Source: an uncultured Desulfobacter sp. (GTDB lineage Bacteria > Desulfobacterota > Desulfobacteria > Desulfobacterales > Desulfobacteraceae). From it: 64,000 bases of DNA. Shown here in pieces: positions 33,341 through 39,864 of this stretch. The stretch is from positions 248,001 to 312,000 of the forward strand of contig NZ_OY762229.1 of the NCBI RefSeq assembly GCF_963665355.1. The letters run 5' to 3'. The notes beneath the pieces are model-generated. The model ran no database searches. It worked only from the letters and a program-made list of their open reading frames with translations, and was not told the origin of the DNA. The position numbers were made by a program, and so were the translations under genes. Numbering within the stretch: position 1 is the stretch's first letter; every line of letters begins with the position of its first letter.

Positions 33341-33434
33341 TATATGAAAGTCTGTGTAACCTACAAAGATCTTTCAAACTTCGTTGTGGACTGAGCCCGG
33401 CAGCTGATATGTCAGGCCAGCACATGGCTGTTAT
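33341..33434 (+). repeat. 94-base interspersed repeat, copy C
   Basis: TATATGAAAGTCTGTGTAAC to ACATGGCTGTTAT, the same length as copies A and D. It sits between the microprotein and SLC13 genes, in antisense orientation to them, so it would be transcribed within their mRNA. A TGGACTGAGCCC segment can pair with the GGCCAGCACA end, imperfectly. Confidence 0.85.
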
Positions 33435-33478
33435 ATTCCAAACACAGAATTTTTGTTCAGGATTTAAAAAAAAGACTG

Positions 33479-33562
33479 TTATTCATCTTCATTTCTGTAG
33501 ATAAAGCACAGCACCGCTGTAAACAAAATCAAACCAAGGCCTATGAAAAAATGAGCATCCAT
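33479..33562 (-). CDS. 27-residue single-span membrane microprotein
   Basis: ATG at 33562, TAA at 33479. The protein starts MDAHFFIGLGLILFTAVLCF and ends IYRNEDE: one hydrophobic span with an acidic cytoplasmic-type tail. TAGGAGGATT lies at ideal spacing upstream, immediately after the stop of the UspA-like gene, which argues strongly for translation. It is followed (beyond the repeat) by an SLC13 permease, resembling the arrangement of small accessory subunits that accompany transporters. I do not recognise a named family. Confidence 0.75.
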   Translation of the reverse strand: MDAHFFIGLGLILFTAVLCFIYRNEDE

Positions 33563-33574
33563 GAAAGAATCCTC

Positions 33575-34135
33575 CTAACTCACTGAATAAACGCAAAGCC
33601 GCTGGGCAATCCGGTTCTGGTTCACGGCAGCATCTCTAACAGCAGCAGGGTTTTTGTTCTCGGAGATAATGAATTCAATGTGGCCGCATTCATTGGTAAT
33701 ATCGGAAATGGCATGATCAACGTCTGCCTGGCTTGTGGTGTGGGCAAATTTGAGTCCCATTTCTGCAGCCTTCTCCTTGAACGGCACCACGTTTTTCGCA
33801 GCGGTCTCCTTGAAATCGGCGTACAGTTCTTCCTGAGTGGTGGAAAAAAACGAGGTCACGTCATGGGTCAGATTGGCCGCATTTACCGCGATAATGCCGT
33901 AATCCATACGTTTGGCCATATCCAAAGCATAACTGGTCATCTCGTCTGAAAACCGGCTTTCAAGGGTGGCAACCACAAGGTTTTTACCCTGGTTGGTCCT
34001 GCATGATATGGTACATGAGCACTGATCAGTACCGTCATCATCTTTAACACAAGGCCCGGAAAACATAATCGGGTTCTCTTTGCCGTGCTTTTTTCCAAAA
34101 CTTAATCTGTCTTTTAATCCATTTAAAAACTGCAT
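33575..34135 (-). CDS. universal-stress-protein-like protein
   Basis: About 186 residues. The stretch KNLVVATLESRFSDEMTSYALDMAKRMDYGIIAVNAANL and the later ADVDHAISDITNECGHIEFIISENK follow the alternating beta-alpha pattern of UspA domains: strand, long helix, strand, and a final helix-strand pair. The N-terminal segment is Cys-rich (CVKDDDGTDQCSCTISC) and could bind a metal. No clear ATP-binding GxxGxxxxS loop is seen. AAGGAGG lies 10 bases before the ATG at 34135, and a TTG two codons upstream is an alternative. It is the first gene behind a sigma-54 promoter and precedes the microprotein and SLC13 permease. Confidence 0.7.
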   Translation of the reverse strand: MQFLNGLKDRLSFGKKHGKENPIMFSGPCVKDDDGTDQCSCTISCRTNQGKNLVVATLESRFSDEMTSYALDMAKRMDYGIIAVNAANLTHDVTSFFSTTQEELYADFKETAAKNVVPFKEKAAEMGLKFAHTTSQADVDHAISDITNECGHIEFIISENKNPAAVRDAAVNQNRIAQRLCVYSVS

Positions 34136-34191
34136 AATCAACCATCCTCCTTTAGGTGTATTAGGTTATCAATCTTTTTTGTGGAATAATG

Positions 34192-34207
34192 AGCAAGTTG
34201 CATACCA
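34192..34207 (-). promoter_or_regulatory. sigma-54 promoter of the UspA-like/SLC13 operon
   Basis: On the minus strand TGGTATGCAACTTGCT fits TGGCAC-N5-TTGCW with GG and GC ten bases apart and two departures. It lies 57 bases upstream of the UspA-like gene's ATG, leaving a leader of about 45 bases that includes the ribosome-binding site. Confidence 0.6.
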
Positions 34208-34285
34208 GATTTTCAAAATGTCTATAGAAGCGCTTAGAATAAGGATTTCCATAATCTGGGGGCCATTTACCTGCCCAAGATTGCG

Positions 34286-34377
34286 TTGCATATTGCAATG
34301 TATTTTTTGATCATCGCCCAAAGCCTTGCCATATAGCGGTTTTCGGGCATTGCATTTGTCAATGTTCGCGTTGCGAA
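34286..34377. promoter_or_regulatory. two dyads, candidate enhancer sites
   Basis: TTGCATATTGCAA (34286-34298) and TTCGCGTTGCGAA (34365-34377) are both perfect 5+5 inverted repeats with a 3-base centre. Their centres lie about 85 and 165 bases upstream of the sigma-54 promoter at 34192, the usual range for NtrC-type activator sites. The second is also about 180 bases upstream of the divergent lon-like gene. The remainder of 34208-34549 has no gene. Confidence 0.45.
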
Positions 34378-34549
34378 ATGCATCGATTTACATCAAGATA
34401 CAGTGATATTCTTACCTGGCTTAAACAGAAAAACCTTTAGTAATGTACTTTTAAAGATGCCTTAAAAAGGAATCAGACATCAGGCATGGTAATTGCTCCA
34501 ATGCTGAAAACCATTTATAACCTTTAAGCTTGAGAGAAAGGGTCTTCAT

Positions 34550-36577
34550 GTGAAACGGATTTTTAAAAAAGAAGAAGCGCCGCAGGTTGTTGATGCGGGG
34601 GCAGAAGAGATTGCGGCCCTGCGCGAGGCCGTACTGGACCAGAAAATCCCGGCCGAGGTTGAAAAAATTCTGCTTAAAGAGGTGGAGCGGCTTGAAAAAA
34701 TAAACCCCGCGTCGGCAGAATACACCATCGGGCTTAACCATATCGATTATGTGACCACCCTGCCCTGGAACCGATACACCCAGGATAATCTTGACATCCA
34801 GCGGGCGGAAAAAATTTTGGATTCCGACCATTATGGACTTGAAGAGATCAAGGAGAGAATTCTTGAACATCTGGCGGTGCGGCAGATGAAACTGTCCCGG
34901 AAAAATACTATTCTTGTGGTGGATGACGAGCAGATCACCAGAATGAATCTGGAACATGTTCTGTCCAAGGAGGGTTATGAAGTCACCACGGCTGACGGCG
35001 GCACCCAGGCCCTTGAATTCTTAAAAAAAAATACCGTGGATCTGGTGATCACAGACCTCAAAATGGACAAGATCGACGGCATGGCGCTTCTGGGACGTAT
35101 AAAGGCCAACAGTCCCGGCACAGAAGTGATCATTATCTCGGGTTATGCCACGGTGCTCACGGCCGTGGACGCCATCAAGCGCGGATCCTTTCACTTTATT
35201 CCCAAACCCCTCAAGCTCGACGACATCCGGGAAACCGTAAAAAAAGCCTTAAGCAAAAAAACAGGACTTGTGGAAGCCAAGGGACCTGTGATCTGTTTTG
35301 CAGGCCCTCCGGGTACGGGCAAAACCTCTCTTGGCCAGTCCATTGCCCAAAGTCTTGAACGAAAATTTGTCCGGATTTCCCTTGCCGGTGTGAAGGATGA
35401 GGCTGACATCAGAGGACACAGGCGCTCCTATGCCGGTGCCCTTGCCGGCCGGATCATCCAGGAAATTCGACGGGCCGAATCTCTGAACCCAGTTCTCATG
35501 CTTGATGAGATTGATAAAATCGGACAGGATTTTAAAGGAGATCCCGCCTCAGCCTTGCTTGAGGTCCTGGATCCCCAGCAGAACTCAAAGTTCATTGACC
35601 ATTACCTGGACATCCCCTTTGACCTTTCCAAGGTGATGTTCATTGCCACGGCCAATATGGTGGCAAGGATCCCCGGGCCTTTACTGGACCGGTTTGAGGT
35701 GATCTCCATGTCCGGATACACCATCGAAGAAAAAATCCACATTGTCCAGCGCCACCTGATCCCCCGGGCCAAGGAAGATACCGGACTTTCGGGATTTGAT
35801 CTTAAATTTACAGAAAACGCACTTCGCATCATCATCAGAGAACACACCCGGGAAGCAGGATTAAGGGGACTTGAGCGGAAAATTGCCGCGGTCTGCCGCA
35901 AAATTGCCCGGCAGTATCTGGATACACCGGATGGCCCCCGGAAGATAAAAATTGATGAAAGTGCCGTTGAAAAATTTCTGGGGCCTGCCCAATATCACTA
36001 TGAGATTGCCGGGGCCCGGGACCGTATAGGGTGTGCCACAGGCCTTGCCTGGACAGAGAGCGGCGGAGAAATCATCTTTGTTGAGACCACACGGATGATG
36101 GGTGCCGAACGACTGATCCTCACCGGATACTTAGGAGAGATAATGAAAGAATCGGCCCAGGCCGCCTTAAGTTATATCCGCAGCCACACCGAACAGTTTG
36201 GCCTGGCCCCGGATTTTTTTCAAGGCCGGGATATCCACGTCCATGTACCCTCGGGCGCCATTCCCAAGGACGGCCCTTCAGCCGGGATGACCATTGCCGT
36301 GGCACTGGTCTCTCTCTTAAAGGATATACCCTGCCCCCGGGATACAGCCATGACAGGAGAAGTGACTCTAAGCGGCAGAATCCTTCCTGTGGGCGGCATC
36401 CGGGAAAAACTTCTTGCCGCAAAAACTGCTGGAATCAAAACGATTATTTTCCCCGCTAAAAACCAGGCTGAGATTGCCGCCATGGATGACACGCTCAAGC
36501 AGGGAATAAATATCTTTACCGCAAGTGAGCTTGATGACGTCATTCGGCAGGTATTGGGCATGGAAGCCATTGATTGA
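34550..36577 (+). CDS. Lon-type protease with inserted CheY-like receiver domain
   Basis: 675 residues. Residues 20-115 match the Lon linker just before its ATPase (TLPWNRYTQDN, AEKILDSDHYGLEEIKERILEHLAV). A full receiver follows at 118-236 (DD at 125-126, phospho-acceptor Asp169 in LVITDLKM, Ser197, Lys219). The Lon AAA+ module then resumes (Walker A GPPGTGKT, Walker B LMLDEID at 316-322, DIRGHRRSY) and the protease domain carries the dyad Ser577 (DGPSAGM) and Lys620. The normal N-terminal substrate-binding domain is absent. This predicts a two-component-controlled ATP-dependent protease. The start is GTG at 34550 after AAAGGGT. It is divergent from the UspA-like/SLC13/kinase/regulator series, whose regulator has a very similar receiver. 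Confidence 0.96.
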   Translation: MKRIFKKEEAPQVVDAGAEEIAALREAVLDQKIPAEVEKILLKEVERLEKINPASAEYTIGLNHIDYVTTLPWNRYTQDNLDIQRAEKILDSDHYGLEEIKERILEHLAVRQMKLSRKNTILVVDDEQITRMNLEHVLSKEGYEVTTADGGTQALEFLKKNTVDLVITDLKMDKIDGMALLGRIKANSPGTEVIIISGYATVLTAVDAIKRGSFHFIPKPLKLDDIRETVKKALSKKTGLVEAKGPVICFAGPPGTGKTSLGQSIAQSLERKFVRISLAGVKDEADIRGHRRSYAGALAGRIIQEIRRAESLNPVLMLDEIDKIGQDFKGDPASALLEVLDPQQNSKFIDHYLDIPFDLSKVMFIATANMVARIPGPLLDRFEVISMSGYTIEEKIHIVQRHLIPRAKEDTGLSGFDLKFTENALRIIIREHTREAGLRGLERKIAAVCRKIARQYLDTPDGPRKIKIDESAVEKFLGPAQYHYEIAGARDRIGCATGLAWTESGGEIIFVETTRMMGAERLILTGYLGEIMKESAQAALSYIRSHTEQFGLAPDFFQGRDIHVHVPSGAIPKDGPSAGMTIAVALVSLLKDIPCPRDTAMTGEVTLSGRILPVGGIREKLLAAKTAGIKTIIFPAKNQAEIAAMDDTLKQGINIFTASELDDVIRQVLGMEAID

Positions 36578-36636
36578 TTCTGCCGCAGCGCCTAACGAAC
36601 TTTAACAAAACATACCCATCAATGATCGTCCAAACA

Positions 36637-37728
36637 CTATGATAAAAGCCGGCGGATAAACTCGTGATACAACACAGCAGCCTGAACCACCTGGCTGTAG
36701 GGGACCGATTCGTCCTGGGCGTGAGCATTTTCAAGCTGCCCCGGCCCTAAAATGACAGGCTTTGTACCGGCCGAAAAAATATGATTGGCATCGGAATGGC
36801 TGGGAAATGGGCCGGGCTGCCAGGGAAGATCCATTTGAGCGAAAACTTCTTTCAGGCAATCCTGCACCCGTCCCTTGTCCGGCAACGTATACCCGGCATC
36901 AATGGTATGGGTCCTGAACAGAACCGGAATCCCGCTCTTTTTGACCTCCGGCCGGACAACCACATCTTCAAGCTCGGATATAATCTCGCCGATGGGGGCA
37001 TCCGGCGGCAAGTGAATATCAATCCAGGCCTCCCCGTATTCGGGAACGGCAAAGCCTGCCGGCGGAGTGGACAAATCCCGGATATTATAGATCAGTTCCG
37101 GGCGACGGCTTTCCACATAGCTGGTAAACCGGATCAAACTGTCCAGCAGTGACTTTACGGCGTTTTTTTTGCGACCGGCCATGGAGGCATGCTGGCGTTT
37201 ACCCTGGGTGCTGATCTGGCTTTCCACGTATCCATAACTTTCAAAGCAAGGACAAAGGTTGGTGGGCTCGCCGATGACCGCCCAGGGAAAGGTGAAATCT
37301 TTCATAAGGCGGACGGCACCATCTCCTGTTTCCTCTTCTCCCACCACCAGGCACAAGGCCACGGGCAGAGACGGCTCCTTAAAATCATCCAGAAGGTTCA
37401 GGTAGGCTTCAATCATGGCGGCACATCCGGCCTTCATGTCCGCCGCACCCAGGCCTATGATGTCTCCGTCATGCTCACCGGCCATATAGTGTTCCAGATC
37501 ATAGGCGGACACTGTGTCCACATGACCGATCAAGGCGATGGCAATATCCGCGCCTTTAGGGGCTACGATCAGGTTATGGCGATGCTCATCCACGTCCTGG
37601 AACTGAACGTCAATTCCCCGTCTTTTCAAAAAATTCTTAAGAAAAACCAGAATATCTTCCTCTTTTCCGGACGGGCTGTAGATGTCGATCATGCGCAAGA
37701 GAAGCTTTTTCAAGCGGGTTTCATCCAT
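36637..37728 (-). CDS. M20-family metallopeptidase (ArgE/DapE-like)
   Basis: 363 residues of the M20 dizinc amidohydrolase fold. Visible are the metal motif LIGHVDTV, GLGAADMKAGCAAMIEA with the bridging Asp, the catalytic Glu-Glu pair GEEETGDGAV, GEPTNL, and the C-terminal His in ENAHAQDESV. Substrates in this family are N-acyl amino acids or small peptides (ArgE, DapE, LysK, carboxypeptidase G2), and I cannot choose between them. The ATG at 37728 overlaps the stop of the upstream GNAT gene as TAATG, so the two are translationally coupled. That suggests acetylation and deacylation of a related amino compound. Confidence 0.9.
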   Translation of the reverse strand: MDETRLKKLLLRMIDIYSPSGKEEDILVFLKNFLKRRGIDVQFQDVDEHRHNLIVAPKGADIAIALIGHVDTVSAYDLEHYMAGEHDGDIIGLGAADMKAGCAAMIEAYLNLLDDFKEPSLPVALCLVVGEEETGDGAVRLMKDFTFPWAVIGEPTNLCPCFESYGYVESQISTQGKRQHASMAGRKKNAVKSLLDSLIRFTSYVESRRPELIYNIRDLSTPPAGFAVPEYGEAWIDIHLPPDAPIGEIISELEDVVVRPEVKKSGIPVLFRTHTIDAGYTLPDKGRVQDCLKEVFAQMDLPWQPGPFPSHSDANHIFSAGTKPVILGPGQLENAHAQDESVPYSQVVQAAVLYHEFIRRLLS

Positions 37729-38300
37729 TATGGAATCACCTTTTTCTTTTTCTCATGTTTGCCTTGATGCGCGCCGTGTCCCAACGCCTTTGATTTAAGG
37801 CGCTGCTGGTCTGCGGCCAGGTTCAGTGTACGGTAGACATGGGGGACGGGAGGTCCGAACCCTATTTTATCGAAAAATTTCAAGGCTTTTTTGTTTTCTG
37901 CCGGGGTATCCACGATCATCATGCGCACCCCTTCTTTCAACATCAGGTCTTTGAAGCGGTTAAACAGTTTTTCAGCCACACCTTTTTTATGATATTCGGG
38001 CAGCACGCCCAGCCAGATCAGGTAACCGTACTTCCAGGCTGAATGCTCTTTTTCAATGGTGGTCCCCAGGGCAAATCCAACAATCCGGTCGTGGTCTTCA
38101 GCCACCAGACAGAATTCCGTATCGCTGTTATACAGGGTTGTCACTTCAAAGGGATCCCAGGTCCTGTACATGGTGGGAATCTCATCGGCTTTGAACAGAA
38201 GCTCTCCGATGTGATAGACTTGGGCAATGTCGTCAATATCCATTTTCCTGATTTTAAGGGTATTTTTTTTAAGGCCGTGAACCGACTCTTCACAATCCAT
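37728..38300 (-). CDS. GNAT-family N-acetyltransferase
   Basis: 190 residues. The GNAT core shows IVGFALGTTI (strand 4), YLIWLGVLPEYHKKGVAEKLF with the acetyl-CoA pyrophosphate loop, and NKKALKFFDKIGFG near the end. The C-terminal tail is strongly basic and His-rich (HGAHQGKHEKKKKVIP), which may not be structured. GAGGAAA precedes the ATG. It overlaps the start of the M20 peptidase by one base, implying linked function. The substrate is unknown. Confidence 0.88.
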   Translation of the reverse strand: MDCEESVHGLKKNTLKIRKMDIDDIAQVYHIGELLFKADEIPTMYRTWDPFEVTTLYNSDTEFCLVAEDHDRIVGFALGTTIEKEHSAWKYGYLIWLGVLPEYHKKGVAEKLFNRFKDLMLKEGVRMMIVDTPAENKKALKFFDKIGFGPPVPHVYRTLNLAADQQRLKSKALGHGAHQGKHEKKKKVIP

Positions 38301-38400
38301 TGGGTATGTTTTCCTCGTGGTTAAATCAAATTTTTGCCCAAGAATAATATCTATTTTTTGTCCGTCAAGAGAGAATGATTCATCAGATATGCCGGGAAGG

Positions 38401-38499
38401 AATCGGCCCAGGCCGCCTTAAGTTATGTTCTCAGCCACACCGAACAGTTTGGCCTGACCGCAGATTTTTCCAGGGCCGGGAGATCCACGTTCATCTACC
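38401..38499 (+). repeat. decayed partial copy of the lon-like gene
   Basis: About 99 bases match 36150-36248 in the protease domain of the lon-like gene, with roughly a dozen differences and one single-base indel, in the same orientation. Shared runs include CAGCCACACCGAACAGTTTG. It lies in the gap upstream of the small membrane protein gene and is not an open reading frame of its own. Confidence 0.85.
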
Positions 38500-38615
38500 G
38501 CTACCGGTTTTTACTTGTAATATGGTCTTGCTTTAGAATTGCACGGTTGATAAAGATCATGATCATATATGGTCAGTCAAAAGTTGGAAAATTAATCCCA
38601 GGAAAGGAAACACAA

Positions 38616-38852
38616 ATGTCTGAGGAGAAGATCCGGCAGAAAAAAATTGAAGATTGGCACCTGAAGCGGCGTAAATGGTATCAAATTTACTTTTTTGCAG
38701 GCGTGGGCATCAATTTTTTACTGTATTTCACAAAACCCTATGGATTTGATCCCAGCGGAAGTATTTTTTGGGGCTCTTTCTTTGGGATCGCAATTCCCCT
38801 TGCCACCATGTTTGCCGGTGTTTTTATTCATGAAAAAATCATCGGAGTGTAA
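38616..38852 (+). CDS. small two-span membrane protein, unknown
   Basis: 78 residues. A charged N terminus (MSEEKIRQKKIEDWHLKRRKW) precedes two hydrophobic segments, IYFFAGVGINFLLYF and IFWGSFFGIAIPLATMFAGVFI. AAAGGAAAC precedes the ATG at 38616; the frame is open further upstream. It overlaps the start of the downstream exported-protein gene by 23 bases, so the two are likely translated together. I do not recognise the family. Confidence 0.65.
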   Translation: MSEEKIRQKKIEDWHLKRRKWYQIYFFAGVGINFLLYFTKPYGFDPSGSIFWGSFFGIAIPLATMFAGVFIHEKIIGV

Positions 38853-39756
38853 ATTCAGATTCAGCGCCTTTTTCCTGGGTGTGATGTTTTTGCTGTGGGC
38901 AGGGGCGGCGTCCCAGGCAGACGTGCTGTTTACCCATGAGGAGACAAGCCATGATTTCATGCTGGGTGAAACCAGTGCAAAAGTGTTGTTGGGCTATACC
39001 GACCATGGCAAGTACAGTGACAGGCAGATTTCTTATCAGTCAGGCTTTTTAAAGCGATTTTTCGGCAAGGTTAAAACCGGCAGAAATACAAGCCAGTTTG
39101 ACTTGAAGGAAAATACTGTTTCCGAAGTGGACTGGGAAAACCGCTATGTCTATGTTTACGCCATTGCAAATATTTCCGACCCTGAATGGCACCGGAAAAG
39201 AAACCCCATGATGAAAGAGCGCCGGGAACTGGTTGAACAAAGATATGAAGTGTCACCTCCGGAGATCTCTTTTGAGTTCAACGAAGAACCTGAAACAGTA
39301 AACGGGTATTCCACAAAAAAGGTGGTGATCAAACTAAATCTTGAAACCACTGACAAGAAAAAAAATGCAAAAAGCATTACAAGGATCACCCAGTCATTAT
39401 GGCTGTCCACTGAGGTGAAAGGATATGATCTCTACACAAATTTTAACGAAGCGCTTTCCAGGAAAACAGGAGTGAATTCCCACAGACTGGGGCTTTCCGG
39501 GGATCTTTTAAGCTATTATCCCCTGGATCTAAACTCAATTGAGGATGATCTTTCCAGGGTTTACGGGTATGCCGTGAAGGCGAAATTTCGTCTTGAAGGG
39601 TCATATATCCAGAATTTTGCGGATAAGCCACCCCAAAAAACAGATAAGGTATTTAAAGACCAAACCTCTGTGTTAACCAGTGTACAGGAAACATCGTCTC
39701 TTGATTCAAGCTTGTTTCTGGCACCTGAAAGCTTTGCCAGAAAAGAGATAAAATAA
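38830..39756 (+). CDS. exported protein of unknown function
   Basis: 308 residues with a signal peptide (MKKSSECKFRFSAFFLGVMF... ending AASQA). The mature part is beta-rich (TSAKVLLGYTDHGKYSDRQISY, YEVSPPEISFEF, NGYSTKKVVIKLNLET), similar in general style to the DUF4412-like protein at 27298: a small-molecule or lipoprotein-sorting-type beta fold. The start at 38830 lies inside the preceding membrane-protein gene. Longer forms starting at 38695 would run through the other frame of that gene and are unlikely. A bidirectional terminator follows. Confidence 0.7.
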   Translation: MKKSSECKFRFSAFFLGVMFLLWAGAASQADVLFTHEETSHDFMLGETSAKVLLGYTDHGKYSDRQISYQSGFLKRFFGKVKTGRNTSQFDLKENTVSEVDWENRYVYVYAIANISDPEWHRKRNPMMKERRELVEQRYEVSPPEISFEFNEEPETVNGYSTKKVVIKLNLETTDKKKNAKSITRITQSLWLSTEVKGYDLYTNFNEALSRKTGVNSHRLGLSGDLLSYYPLDLNSIEDDLSRVYGYAVKAKFRLEGSYIQNFADKPPQKTDKVFKDQTSVLTSVQETSSLDSSLFLAPESFARKEIK

Positions 39757-39781
39757 ACCGGGAACCAGATATAAATGAATC

Positions 39782-39814
39782 AAAGCCTGGGGAGCATGAT
39801 ATCCCCCAGGCTTT
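39782..39814. terminator. bidirectional terminator
   Basis: AAAGCCTGGGG pairs with CCCCAGGCTTT (11 bp, 11-base loop) between convergent genes. It ends in CTTTGCTTCTTTG on the plus strand and in CTTTGATTC on the minus strand. Confidence 0.75.
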
Positions 39815-39864
39815 GCTTCTTTGTTATGAAGAGTGTTATTGAACGACCGTCATTCGCCCCTTCT

